A DNA stretch of 64,000 nucleotides from Aminipila sp963524205 (GCA_963524205.1 CAURED010000008.1:62001-126000), one strand, 5' to 3'; shown: positions 50,736 to 59,994, counted from the first letter of the stretch. Program-made: numbers and translations. Notes: generated by a model from the sequence alone, not told the origin.

Positions 50736-51803
50736 CTATAATTGAATTGGTAATATAGTACTACAGTACTCAATAGATTCGATTTCTGATGGGTTCACTA
50801 TTTCATTGAATTGAGCATCTACTACAGTTTTTAATCCATTAGAACTAGTTCCACGGCTGCCATAATCAGCATTTATAGTTTCGCCGTTTCTCATGTGAAT
50901 AATCAACGGTGCATCATGGATGGAATCACTTCTGTCATTTAATAAGGAGCTTAATGTCATACTGATAGATATAGGAGACAGTCTGACCTCTTTAACTTTA
51001 AATGAAATATCTTTATATTGTAATTTCTCATTTAATTTATAAACGGCAGTATTATCCGTATAATTAAGAGGAAATGTTATTTCCCAATTCCCTGGTATTA
51101 GAATATTATATACATCATTTTCGCCACCAGGAGTACCTACAACCGTTTCAGGTCTATTTTTTAATTCTTCTTCTGTTTTATAGCTGGAAAAATCTTTAAA
51201 TCTAAAGGTCATGTTTTTTTTCACAAGATTTTCACTTGAACTTAGGCATAACATCATAGGTTTAATGTTATCATTTGGATTTACATCCTCCAGGCATTCG
51301 AAACTATATCCTATACCATGTATCAGGCTAAAACCTTTCTCAACATCAATCATTTGACTTACAAAGGTATATTGTTCTTTATCAAGTACGGTCCCTTCAG
51401 GAGCAATTAAGTCAAACATTACATACACAGCATTCCTGTCACCTAAAGCTTCTTTAACATCTATGGTAAGGCCATTTTCTGTAACCTGTTTATCAATAAC
51501 TGTTCCTAGGTTGTTCAATAAATCCGTTTCTTCCTGGTTTTGAGGATGAAAGAAGTTTAAAAGATTGCCGTCTAATGTGGTAGCAGCAAAAGAAACTGCG
51601 CCTAGAGCAAATATAGTTATACAGGCGGCTACCAGAATAATAATTTTTTTTCTATGTGCTTTTTTTGGTATTTTAATTAATTCAGCTTTAGCTAGGGTTT
51701 TTTGAAGAATTTTATCTTTTTCACCAGCAGAAAGTGGCTCGTTTTCCATGATATCCTCGTCTTTTAAGTTATAATGTGCCATAATATCCTCTAACTTTTT
51801 CAT
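50736..51803 (-). CDS. DUF4179 domain membrane protein, probable anti-sigma partner
   Basis: This 355-aa protein has a cytoplasmic N-terminal region of about 50 residues, one membrane helix (about 51-70, IIILVAACITIFALGAVSF) and a large external domain of the DUF4179 type with beta-rich ligand-binding-like sequence. Proteins of this layout are regularly encoded after ECF sigma factors and are thought to restrain them. It overlaps the sigma gene by 4 bp (ATGA). What the outer domain senses is unknown. Confidence 0.8.
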   Translation of the reverse strand: MKKLEDIMAHYNLKDEDIMENEPLSAGEKDKILQKTLAKAELIKIPKKAHRKKIIILVAACITIFALGAVSFAATTLDGNLLNFFHPQNQEETDLLNNLGTVIDKQVTENGLTIDVKEALGDRNAVYVMFDLIAPEGTVLDKEQYTFVSQMIDVEKGFSLIHGIGYSFECLEDVNPNDNIKPMMLCLSSSENLVKKNMTFRFKDFSSYKTEEELKNRPETVVGTPGGENDVYNILIPGNWEITFPLNYTDNTAVYKLNEKLQYKDISFKVKEVRLSPISISMTLSSLLNDRSDSIHDAPLIIHMRNGETINADYGSRGTSSNGLKTVVDAQFNEIVNPSEIESIEYCSTILPIQL

Positions 51804-52357
51804 ATAATAATTCCCCTTTCGATTAAAGCCTCTCTAAGCACTTTTTTTCCACGATATAATTTGTTTTCAATAGTTTTAGGGCTTAGAGAAAGTGATTCAG
51901 CAATAGAATTTACACGCTCCTGAAAATAGTACCTAAGAATAAATATATTCCTGTCTGGCTCTGGAAGCGCTTCAACTGCTTCTTGAAGAATTCTGGAGTT
52001 AGTTTCTTTTGCAAGTTGATCTGCAAAGTCTATAGAAAAGCCAATATCATTTTCATCAATAGGAATTACATCGATATATGATTTAGTTTTCCTTAGATAA
52101 TCAATAGCCGTATGTCTTGCTATTCCATATAAATAACTTTTCAAAGATATATTATTGTTGGTTTTAAAATTATCTATATTTTTCCAAAGTTTAACAAATA
52201 TATCAGAAACACATTCTTCTATATCCTGAGAATTACAACTGCCAAGTATTTTTAATACAATCCATTTTACGGTGCCACCGTATAAATCAATTATTTTTGA
52301 TAATCCTTCATGTGGATTGTTTTTTATAAGCAATATTAATTGATTGTCGTCATTCAT
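51800..52357 (-). CDS. ECF-type RNA polymerase sigma factor
   Basis: This 185-aa sigma-70 family factor has region 2 (ECVSDIFVKLWKNIDNF through LKSYLYGIARHTAIDYLRK) and region 4 helix-turn-helix (EALPEPDRNIFILRYYF through LSPKTIENKLYRGKKVLREAL), without regions 1 and 3. The ATG at 52357 with GTGAGGT upstream is preferred over an ATG 33 codons earlier. It forms a two-gene module with the DUF4179 protein. Two TTCGTAYGAA palindromes lie upstream at 52372 and 52434. Confidence 0.92.
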   Translation of the reverse strand: MNDDNQLILLIKNNPHEGLSKIIDLYGGTVKWIVLKILGSCNSQDIEECVSDIFVKLWKNIDNFKTNNNISLKSYLYGIARHTAIDYLRKTKSYIDVIPIDENDIGFSIDFADQLAKETNSRILQEAVEALPEPDRNIFILRYYFQERVNSIAESLSLSPKTIENKLYRGKKVLREALIERGIII

Positions 52358-52371
52358 GTTTACCTCACCTT

Positions 52372-52443
52372 TTCGTACGAAGTTGAAAATTTTTATTTGT
52401 AAATTTCTCTTTTTGAAGTCCTTCATATATATATTCGTATGAA
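52372..52443. promoter_or_regulatory. Pair of TTCGTAYGAA palindromes upstream of the ECF sigma gene
   Basis: TTCGTACGAA (52372-52381) and TTCGTATGAA (52434-52443) lie 62 bp apart in the sigma gene leader/promoter region. They may be operators or parts of autoregulated promoters. Confidence 0.35.
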
Positions 52444-52590
52444 ATGAATGTTTCACTCAATAATCTATCATATTTTTTAAAAATAAACATTAATTAGTGA
52501 ATTTTGGTTTTATTTTTTCGATTTTATTTAGAGTAAAAAGCAATATTTTGATAATACTAAGATTGAGTAAAAAGAGAGGAGTTGAAGCAA

Positions 52591-52863
52591 TTGAGAAAAA
52601 GACGAATTTTTCTAGGACTTTTATTGGTTATCGTTTTAATGGCATTTGCAGCATGCAGTAGTAATGACGGAACATTATTAAATCCTAAAACACCTAATAC
52701 TGTAACAGACAATAATGGAGACAATGCTGCTGGTAATAATAATGACAATAATTTAAACAAAGCCGGTGATAATCTTGAAGATGCTGCTGATAATGCAGGC
52801 AATGCAGCTAAAGATCTAGTAACAACTAATGGCGCAGTTAATAAAAACACGAATAACTTATAA
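52591..52863 (+). CDS. Small Asn/Ala-rich predicted lipoprotein
   Basis: This 90-aa secreted protein has a basic start, a hydrophobic signal segment (FLGLLLVIVLMAFAAC) and a lipobox-like FAAC followed by SSN, so the Cys near residue 21 is probably lipidated. The mature part is low-complexity, rich in Asn, Asp and Ala, with no known domain. A TTG at 52582 abuts GAGAGGAG, so the TTG at 52591 with about 9-bp spacing is the likelier start. It ends in its own terminator. The function is unknown. Confidence 0.7.
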   Translation: MRKRRIFLGLLLVIVLMAFAACSSNDGTLLNPKTPNTVTDNNGDNAAGNNNDNNLNKAGDNLEDAADNAGNAAKDLVTTNGAVNKNTNNL

Positions 52864-52874
52864 TCAATAAAAGT

Positions 52875-52902
52875 ATAAAGGGTGGCTGATGCCATCCTTT
52901 AT
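52875..52902 (+). terminator. Terminator of the small lipoprotein gene
   Basis: A 12-bp stem ATAAAGGGTGGC / GCCATCCTTTAT with one G-U pair and a TGAT loop, followed by ATTTTAAAA. Confidence 0.75.
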
Positions 52903-52959
52903 ATTTTAAAATGAAAAATATGAATATGCTTTTAAAAAAAAGGCATATATTTCTAAATT

Positions 52960-52968
52960 GTGGTATAC
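52960..52968 (+). promoter_or_regulatory. Extended -10 element directly ahead of rnr
   Basis: TGGTATACT fits TGnTATAAT-type extended -10 boxes, and the rnr ATG begins 7 bp after it. A -35 is not evident. If used, the transcript would begin at or next to the start codon. Confidence 0.45.
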
Positions 52969-52975
52969 TGAATAT

Positions 52976-55069
52976 ATGAGTAAAATGATATTTGATAAGA
53001 CGAAAAAAGAAAATAAAAAAACGGATATAACATTTATAAAACAAAAAGAAAAACTGCCACCTAAAAATGCAGAAGTAATACAAGGTGTATTATCAAAACA
53101 TAAAAGGGGGTTTGGTTTCGTTACACCTATAATTAATGAAGAAGAACAAGATGTAAATGAAAAAAATATGCAAGATGTATTTATTGCAGGTAAAAATTTA
53201 AATGGTGCCATGAATGGAGATACAGTGTCTGTGATATTGTTTCCAGCAAACAATGATAATAAATCACGTGAAGGCATTGTAGATAAAATAATAATTCATG
53301 GTGTAAAAGAAATTATAGGTACTTTTCAAAAGAATAAAAGTTTTGGATTTGTTGTACCAGATGATAAGCATTTTAATAATGAAGATGTTTTTGTAAAGAA
53401 AAACGATTGGAAAAATGCTGAAACGGGAGATAAAGTAGTTGTTGAAATAACTAAATATCCTGAAGATGGTAATAGTGCAGAAGGAAAAATCACTGAAGTA
53501 ATCAGTAGATTTGGAGAAACCGGAGGAGATATTAAAGCACTAATAAGACAATATAATTTGTTTCAGACTTTTCCAAGCAGAGTTAATGCAGAAGCAAAAG
53601 CTGTTTCTAAAATAAAACTTTTAACTGAAGAAGGAATTAAGCCAATAACAGAGGAAGAATATAAGGGTAGAGTTGATCTTAGAGATAAGAAAATTATTAC
53701 TATAGATGGGGCAGATGCAAAAGATTTAGATGACGCTATTTCTATAGAAAAACTTCCAAATGGTAATTATCTATTAGGTGTCCATATTGCAGATGTAAGT
53801 CATTATGTAACTGAAGATGGATCAATGGATAAAGAGGCATTAAAAAGAGGAACTAGTGTTTATTTGGTAGATCAGGTTATTCCTATGTTACCAAAAGCAC
53901 TTTCCAATGGAATCTGTAGTCTTAATCCTGATGTAGACAGACTAACTCTTTCTGTATCAATGGAAATAGATTCTACAGGAGAAGTTGTTAATCATGATGT
54001 CTACAAAAGCATTATTCATTCAGCACATCGTATGGTATATGATGACGTTTCAGATATGATTGAAGAAAATGCTGTAGATTTAATATCTAAATATGATGAT
54101 ATTTATAAAGAGATATTAAATATGAAGGAATTAGCGGATAAACTTCATAAAAAGAGAGATCTTAGAGGAAGTCTAGATTTTGATTTTGATGAAGCGTATA
54201 TTACTCTGGATGACGCTGGTATTCCTGTTACAGTGGAAACTGCAGAACGACGAATAGCAAATCGGATAATTGAAGAATTTATGCTTATTGCCAATGAAAC
54301 TATTGCAGAGCATTTTTACTGGCTAGAGACACCTTTTGTTTATCGTGTTCATGAAAAGCCGGCTCCAGATCGCATGGACGAATTTAAAAGCTTTGTTAGG
54401 GGTTTTGGCATTTCTATGAAGGGAAATACAGAAAATATCCATCCAAGAGTGCTTAGTGACATGCTTAAAGAAGTAAAAGGCCAGTCTTATGAGAATGTTG
54501 TTAATACAGTTATGCTTAGATCAATGAAAAAAGCATTTTACGATGTTTCTTGTGATGGCCATTTTGGTTTAGGCGTTAAATTTTATTGCCACTTTACTTC
54601 TCCAATAAGACGGTATCCAGATTTAATTATACATCGTATAATTAAAGAAGTAATCAATGGAAATATAAGTGATAAACGAATTAAACAGCTTAAGAAAAAG
54701 GTTGACATAGCTTCTGAGCTTTCATCAAAAGCAGAAAGACATGCTCAGGAATTAGAGCGCGAAGTTGAAAAACTTAAGAAAACAGAATATATGTCATATC
54801 ATATTGGAGAATGTTTTGAAGGTGTCATAAGTGGAGTTACCAATTATGGTTTTTATGTTGAACTACCGAATACCATTGAGGGCTTAGTAAGGGTAGAAAA
54901 CTTAACTGACGATTATTACGATTATGAGCAGGTAAAATACAGATTTATAGGGCAGCGTACAAATAAAATTTATGCACTTGGAGATAAGGTAAAAATACAG
55001 GTGGCAAGAGCTAATGTTGAAGATAGAGAAATAGATTTTATAATAGCAGAAGAAGAAGAAACGGCTTGA
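52976..55069 (+). CDS. rnr: Ribonuclease R
   Basis: This processive 3'-5' exoribonuclease of the RNB family has 697 aa. It contains two N-terminal cold-shock domains (GFGFVTP and SFGFVVPDD), the RNB catalytic core with the acidic metal cluster TIDGADAKDLDDAIS, FTSPIRRYPDLIIHR, and a C-terminal S1 domain (FEGVISGVTNYGFYVEL). No ribosome binding site is visible before the ATG at 52976 or the in-frame ATG at 52985, and a -10 box sits just upstream. An in-frame TTG at 52958 would overlap that -10. The stop lies in a bidirectional terminator shared with the CBS gene. Confidence 0.95.
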   Translation: MSKMIFDKTKKENKKTDITFIKQKEKLPPKNAEVIQGVLSKHKRGFGFVTPIINEEEQDVNEKNMQDVFIAGKNLNGAMNGDTVSVILFPANNDNKSREGIVDKIIIHGVKEIIGTFQKNKSFGFVVPDDKHFNNEDVFVKKNDWKNAETGDKVVVEITKYPEDGNSAEGKITEVISRFGETGGDIKALIRQYNLFQTFPSRVNAEAKAVSKIKLLTEEGIKPITEEEYKGRVDLRDKKIITIDGADAKDLDDAISIEKLPNGNYLLGVHIADVSHYVTEDGSMDKEALKRGTSVYLVDQVIPMLPKALSNGICSLNPDVDRLTLSVSMEIDSTGEVVNHDVYKSIIHSAHRMVYDDVSDMIEENAVDLISKYDDIYKEILNMKELADKLHKKRDLRGSLDFDFDEAYITLDDAGIPVTVETAERRIANRIIEEFMLIANETIAEHFYWLETPFVYRVHEKPAPDRMDEFKSFVRGFGISMKGNTENIHPRVLSDMLKEVKGQSYENVVNTVMLRSMKKAFYDVSCDGHFGLGVKFYCHFTSPIRRYPDLIIHRIIKEVINGNISDKRIKQLKKKVDIASELSSKAERHAQELEREVEKLKKTEYMSYHIGECFEGVISGVTNYGFYVELPNTIEGLVRVENLTDDYYDYEQVKYRFIGQRTNKIYALGDKVKIQVARANVEDREIDFIIAEEEETA

Positions 55070-55092
55070 GTTTAACTCAAGCCGTTTGGTTT
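55059..55092. terminator. Bidirectional terminator shared by rnr and the CBS gene
   Basis: A 12-bp stem AAACGGCTTGAG (55059-55070) / CTCAAGCCGTTT (55076-55087) with a TTTAA loop. The rnr stop (55067-55069) lies in the stem and the CBS stop (55072-55074) in the loop. Confidence 0.88.
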
Positions 55093-55494
55093 TGATATAG
55101 CAGAGAGTGCATCTCCTGCTTCATCAACTAATATATTTTTTTGTGCAATATCGCCTAAAGATACAATACCTACAAGTCTGTCATTGGAAACTACAGGTAA
55201 GCGTCTTATTTGATTATTAGAAAGCAAAAGAGCAGCATCGTGGGCATTCATACTTGGTGTAGCACAGGTAATATTTTGTGACATAATATCCTGAGCTTTT
55301 AGATTGTTATTATCTTCTGCAACAGAACGTAGAACAATATCTCTATCTGTAATTATTCCAAGTACACGGCCAGAATCGTTGCAAACTGGAATAGAACCAA
55401 TGTTTTCTTGTTTCATTTGTTTTGCAACTTGTGAAAGAGGACTGTCAGGTCTTACACAACTGACACAAGAGGTCATAATGTCTTTTACCAACAT
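55072..55494 (-). CDS. CBS-domain-pair protein
   Basis: This 140-aa protein consists of two CBS motifs (about 5-60 and 70-125), each with the GxxPVxxxxxxxVGIxxxxD pattern: GSIPVCNDSGRVLGIITDRDI and RRLPVVSNDRLVGIVSLGDI. Such modules bind adenosine nucleotides or c-di-AMP and act as sensors. AAGGAG upstream selects the ATG at 55494 over one 33 codons earlier. It lies downstream of the trk genes but after a hairpin, so co-regulation is uncertain. Confidence 0.88.
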   Translation of the reverse strand: MLVKDIMTSCVSCVRPDSPLSQVAKQMKQENIGSIPVCNDSGRVLGIITDRDIVLRSVAEDNNNLKAQDIMSQNITCATPSMNAHDAALLLSNNQIRRLPVVSNDRLVGIVSLGDIAQKNILVDEAGDALSAISKPNGLS

Positions 55495-55548
55495 AAGAAA
55501 AACTCCTTTCAAAATCATTAAATGGATTTTAAGTATGCAAATTAAAAT

Positions 55549-55570
55549 GCAAACTACTTTAGTAGTTTGC
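55549..55570. terminator. Hairpin between trkH and the CBS gene
   Basis: A perfect inverted repeat GCAAACTACT-TT-AGTAGTTTGC follows the trkH stop on the minus strand by about 25 bp. The T tract after it is broken (ATTTTAATTT), so it may be a weak or leaky terminator. Confidence 0.5.
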
Positions 55571-55593
55571 ACTATTTTAAAAAAAATATTCAA

Positions 55594-57060
55594 TTAATAG
55601 TTTCGGTGCTTGTCTGGGTTCCAGAATGAAGGCATAAACAATGTTATAATTGTAAAAAGTTCTAATCTGCCTGCAATCATAAGAAAGCATAAAACTAATC
55701 GCAAAGGTCTGCAGTAAATACTGAAATTTCCTGTAGCAACATCACCTAATCCAATTCCTACATTGGAAAGCATAGCGATAGCAGAAGATAGTGTCGTTAT
55801 AAAATCAAGATTCTGCAGTGATAAAAGAATGCTGCCTACTACTAAAAGTATAAAATAAACCATTATAAAAACAGTGACATAGGATACTCTCAGAGCTGAA
55901 ATAGAATGACTTCCTATTTTTACAGCAACAACTGAACGTGGATGCATTCGTCGTGTAAATCCTCTTGTAACTAGTTTACACATTACAAGAAATCTTACTA
56001 CCTTTAAGGAACCACTAGTAGAGAAAGAGCAGCCACCAATCATCATTAGTACTATTAATATTCCAATACTGAAAGCAGGCCAATCTGCATGCCCTATAAT
56101 TGAAAAACCTGAGGTGGTAGCCATAGAAACAACTTGAAAGATACCATATCTTATTGACTCTGTAAATCCATAGGTTTTTGTAAAATATAAATTTGATGCA
56201 ACAAATATTGAACCTAATATAATGATAATAAAGAAGGTCCTAAGCTCTATATTTGTTAAAACAGTTTTCCAATTGCCATGAATAATAAGAAAATACAGGG
56301 TAAAATTCACGGAAGTAAGCAATGTAAAGGTAACTATAACTACTTCATTATAGAAACTGTTATAATATGAAAATGCATGGTTCATGCTGCCTAATCCACT
56401 TGTACTTACACTATCCATAGTATTTATCATGGCATCAAATATATTCATAGGGCCGGCAACAAGCAATGCAAATTCTATTATAGTAAAAGTAATATATATA
56501 AAATATAAATATTTGGCCGAATCCGAGGCGCGATTAGTGATTTTACCTAAAATTTGACCAGGGACTTCTACTTGTGCTAAGGTCTTCCCTTCAATTCCCA
56601 AGGCAGGCAATACAGATATTGTTAATACCAATATTCCTAAACCACCCAACCAGTTACAGACACCTTTCCATATTAGTAAACTCTTAGGAATTGTATCTAA
56701 ATTAAAAAGAGTCGAACCAGTAGTAGTAAAGGAGGCTATAGATTCAAAAAGAGAATCGATTATAGATGTTGTCTGCCCTGATGCTAGATATGGTAAGGCA
56801 CCTAAAACAGAAGCCGTAATTCCGCATAAAGTAACAATAAGGTATCCATCTCGCATACGTATAGGTCCTGCAGCACGCAGTAAATAACGGAATAACAGAC
56901 ATGAAACAATTATCATTACTACTGCTATTATAAAAAAGACTTTGAATTCAGTCCATTCATTGTAATAAAACGCAGTAGTCATAGGTATAAACATAGCCAT
57001 ACCTATAATTATAGGTACAATAGATACTATTTTAAAAATAGCACGATAATTAAACGACAT
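55594..57060 (-). CDS. trkH: TrkH family K+ transporter membrane subunit, copy 1
   Basis: This 488-aa ion-conducting subunit is built from four M1-P-M2 repeats. The selectivity-filter Gly residues are visible in the four P loops: SFTTTGSTLF, DSVSTSGLGS, MATTSGFSI and MLSNVGIGLG. It works with a TrkA-type RCK protein. It ends the trkA-trkH-trkH run, 23 bp after the second copy. The two TrkH proteins are clearly diverged, so they are not a recent duplication. Confidence 0.93.
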   Translation of the reverse strand: MSFNYRAIFKIVSIVPIIIGMAMFIPMTTAFYYNEWTEFKVFFIIAVVMIIVSCLLFRYLLRAAGPIRMRDGYLIVTLCGITASVLGALPYLASGQTTSIIDSLFESIASFTTTGSTLFNLDTIPKSLLIWKGVCNWLGGLGILVLTISVLPALGIEGKTLAQVEVPGQILGKITNRASDSAKYLYFIYITFTIIEFALLVAGPMNIFDAMINTMDSVSTSGLGSMNHAFSYYNSFYNEVVIVTFTLLTSVNFTLYFLIIHGNWKTVLTNIELRTFFIIIILGSIFVASNLYFTKTYGFTESIRYGIFQVVSMATTSGFSIIGHADWPAFSIGILIVLMMIGGCSFSTSGSLKVVRFLVMCKLVTRGFTRRMHPRSVVAVKIGSHSISALRVSYVTVFIMVYFILLVVGSILLSLQNLDFITTLSSAIAMLSNVGIGLGDVATGNFSIYCRPLRLVLCFLMIAGRLELFTIITLFMPSFWNPDKHRNY

Positions 57061-57083
57061 AATAATTCCCTCAATTCAATCTA

Positions 57084-58553
57084 TTATCTGTCTTGCCGCC
57101 AGAACTTAGGCATCAGAAGCATAATAAATGTATATAATTCTAAACGGCCAGCAAGCATTACCAGAGATAATAAAACCTTAACCGGATTTGAAAATATACT
57201 AAAATTCATAACCGGACCAACCAGATTAAAGCCAGGTCCTATGTTCCCTATGCAGGTTAAAACTGCACTTAAGTTTGTCAATATGTCAAATCCGTCAAGA
57301 CTTACTAAAAGTGTAGAAATTGCAACCACTAGGATATGAAGAAATATAAAGTTTGCAATTTCAGAAACCGTATCAATACTTAGTTTCTTATCATTAACTT
57401 TTATTGAAATGATTGCATTGGGATGTAATCTTACCTGAATACTTCGTTTTATAAGTTTTAATACTACCAAAAATCTTATAACCTTAACGCCTCCTGCTGT
57501 TGAAGAAGAACAGGCGCCAATAAGCATTAATGTAAATATCAACATTTTACTAAAGGTAGGCCAAACATCATAATTTGCAGTGGCAAATCCTGTAGTTGTC
57601 AATATTGAAGCCGTTTGAAAAATAGAAAACCGAAAAGATTGGCCTAAATTGTCATAGGTTTGGGTAAACCATAGATTAAGGCTTATTAAAGTAGTAATGA
57701 CAACTATTATAATAATATATAATTTGAACTCCTCATCTGCAAGTAGGTTTCTTATTCCCCCAGATTTTCTAATGCTATAAAAATAAAGATTGAAGTTTAC
57801 ACCTGATAATATCATAAATACCGTTATTATCATCTCAATTGGTACACTGTTAAAGTGGGCAACGCTATTATTATAGTTTGAAAAACCGCCAGTACCAACA
57901 GAACCAAAGGTATGTGTGCTAGCATCGAAAAGATCCATTCCGGCCATCATTAAAAGAATAATTTCTAAAATGGTAATTACGGCATAGATTTTATAAAGGT
58001 TTTTGGCAGTATCAGAAATTTTAGGGGTTATTTTATCCATCGTAGGACCTGGAGCTTCTGCCGATGCAAGAATATTAGCACCAATTCCAAGGGAAGGAAG
58101 AAGTGCAACAGCAAAAACTAGAATTCCCATGCCGCCTAGCCAGTGCGTAAATGCACGCCAAAAAAGTAATCCCTTAGGTATAACTTCAACATCTTTCAAT
58201 GATGTTGCACCTGTGGTTGTTAAACCAGAAGAACATTCAAAGAATGCATCAAATATATTAGGTATAGCACCAGACAATACAAAAGGTACTGCACTAATAA
58301 TTGATGCTAATATCCAACAAACAGATACAATAAGAAATCCATCTCGAACAGTTAGGTGTGTTTGAGATGGGACCACTTTATAATATATTAAAAATCCTAT
58401 TATGGATACTGGTACAATGGTGTATATGAAGGTTATAACTATGTCTATTTCATTATAAATAGCAGAAACAATAAGAGGCAATACCATTGCTGCCCCCATA
58501 ACCATCATAAGAACACCTAAAGACCTAATAAAAGCTTTTATGTTCAAATTCAT
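57084..58553 (-). CDS. trkH: TrkH family K+ transporter membrane subunit, copy 2
   Basis: This 489-aa paralogue has the same four-repeat layout. Its filter loops are GLTTTGATSL, GSVGTGGFSN, LTTTGFATAN and CIGNIGPGFN, so all four Gly are kept. It follows trkA by 5 bp and precedes the other trkH. Two channel subunits next to one trkA suggest that the regulator serves both, perhaps with different affinity or ion preference (K+ versus Na+). Confidence 0.93.
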   Translation of the reverse strand: MNLNIKAFIRSLGVLMMVMGAAMVLPLIVSAIYNEIDIVITFIYTIVPVSIIGFLIYYKVVPSQTHLTVRDGFLIVSVCWILASIISAVPFVLSGAIPNIFDAFFECSSGLTTTGATSLKDVEVIPKGLLFWRAFTHWLGGMGILVFAVALLPSLGIGANILASAEAPGPTMDKITPKISDTAKNLYKIYAVITILEIILLMMAGMDLFDASTHTFGSVGTGGFSNYNNSVAHFNSVPIEMIITVFMILSGVNFNLYFYSIRKSGGIRNLLADEEFKLYIIIIVVITTLISLNLWFTQTYDNLGQSFRFSIFQTASILTTTGFATANYDVWPTFSKMLIFTLMLIGACSSSTAGGVKVIRFLVVLKLIKRSIQVRLHPNAIISIKVNDKKLSIDTVSEIANFIFLHILVVAISTLLVSLDGFDILTNLSAVLTCIGNIGPGFNLVGPVMNFSIFSNPVKVLLSLVMLAGRLELYTFIMLLMPKFWRQDR

Positions 58554-58558
58554 ATGAA

Positions 58559-59929
58559 TTATCTCCTGCCTAAAAATCCAATTTTGTTATTGCTAAGAAG
58601 CTTTTCTAAATCAGGTAATTCAGATAAAAGACAAAGGATAATAACTTTGTCAGCTTCTTGAATCCTTGTTTCACCAGAGGGAATGATAACCTGCATACCA
58701 CGATGAATGGCTGCAATAATTACTCCTTCAGGGAGTTTTAAGGTTTTAAGTGGGACTCCAACAAGTGCCATTTGTTTGGAGGCTATAATTTCCATAATTT
58801 CAGCCTGGCCCTGTATAAGCTGGGATGAAAGAACACGCTTGGACCCCTGTATGAATCTCAGAATACTTGCTGAAGTAATATTTAATGGGTTTAGAGCCAT
58901 ATCAATACCCATTTTTTCAATTAAACCAACATAACTTTCTCTGCTTACTTTTGCTATTACATCTTCAATTTTATGCTGCTTTGCCATAAGTGCAAGTAGA
59001 AGATTTTCTTCGTCAAATCCTGTTGCTGTAACTACCGCATCCATATCATTGAGATTCTCTTCCTCAAGTAAATTAATATCTGTAGCATCACCATGAAGTA
59101 TCATAACATCATCAAGATGTGTTGAAAGATAATGACAGCGAGATTTATCGCGTTCTATAATTTTTACACTAATCCCAAAATCAGATAACTTTTTTGCAAG
59201 GTAAAGACCAGTTTTACCCCCGCCAATTATCATAACTTTCTGCAGATTAGTATATTTACCTTTTTCATGAACCTTTGAAGCTAGTTTCTGAATAGGTTGT
59301 CTTTCTCCTATAATATATAAGCCATCGCCCTGCTGAATTGTTGTATCACCGTGAGGGACAATAACCTTACCACTTCTGGAGATTCCAACCATCAACATGC
59401 CAGGAAATAATTTACCAATATCAACCATTGAAGTTCCTATAATTTGTGGCATTTTCTTAACTGGGAACTCAAGTAATGAAACTTTTCCACTTGAAAAAAT
59501 ACCGTTACTAAGTGTATATTTTTCAACCAGATATTTATATATTTCAACAGTAATGGCAAGATCTGGATTAACTATGTAATCAATTCCCATGGTTTCCTTA
59601 ATAAAGTCTAATTGATTCATGTGCTCTGGATCTCTGACTCTTGCAATTACTTTTGGGCATCCTAATTTTTTTGCGAAACTTGCTATTACTATGTTTTTTT
59701 CGTCACGGTCAGTAGCTGCAAGAAAATAATCATATGATCCAATTTTCAATTCCTCTAAAATGCTAATTTGTTTAGCGTTTGCGGTGACTGTTAATATATC
59801 CATATGACTGTTTAATTTGTGCGTTATTTCATCATTTTTATCAATAATAGTTACAGAATGATTACCTACCAATAGTGATTCTGCAATTTTTAGCCCTAAT
59901 TTACCTGCGCCCGCTATAGCTATTTTCAT
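58559..59929 (-). CDS. trkA: Trk K+ uptake regulatory subunit with two RCK domains
   Basis: This 456-aa cytoplasmic gating protein has two RCK repeats, each an NAD(H)/ATP-binding Rossmann fold (IAGAGKLGLKIAESL at the N terminus and MIIGGGKTGLYLAKKL near 230) followed by a TrkA-C domain. It is the first gene of the trk operon. A promoter with an extended -10 and an inverted repeat at the start site lie upstream. No c-di-AMP riboswitch fold is recognisable in the short leader. Confidence 0.94.
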   Translation of the reverse strand: MKIAIAGAGKLGLKIAESLLVGNHSVTIIDKNDEITHKLNSHMDILTVTANAKQISILEELKIGSYDYFLAATDRDEKNIVIASFAKKLGCPKVIARVRDPEHMNQLDFIKETMGIDYIVNPDLAITVEIYKYLVEKYTLSNGIFSSGKVSLLEFPVKKMPQIIGTSMVDIGKLFPGMLMVGISRSGKVIVPHGDTTIQQGDGLYIIGERQPIQKLASKVHEKGKYTNLQKVMIIGGGKTGLYLAKKLSDFGISVKIIERDKSRCHYLSTHLDDVMILHGDATDINLLEEENLNDMDAVVTATGFDEENLLLALMAKQHKIEDVIAKVSRESYVGLIEKMGIDMALNPLNITSASILRFIQGSKRVLSSQLIQGQAEIMEIIASKQMALVGVPLKTLKLPEGVIIAAIHRGMQVIIPSGETRIQEADKVIILCLLSELPDLEKLLSNNKIGFLGRR

Positions 59930-59994
59930 TTTATTTCCTCTTTTATTTTAAATATTTGTTTCTTGAAATATGAAGTTTCTGATTGCATATAAAG

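Noticed and set aside
52958..52975. A TTG start for rnr at 52958
   Set aside because: It has no ribosome site and overlaps the -10 element. The extra residues do not match the family.
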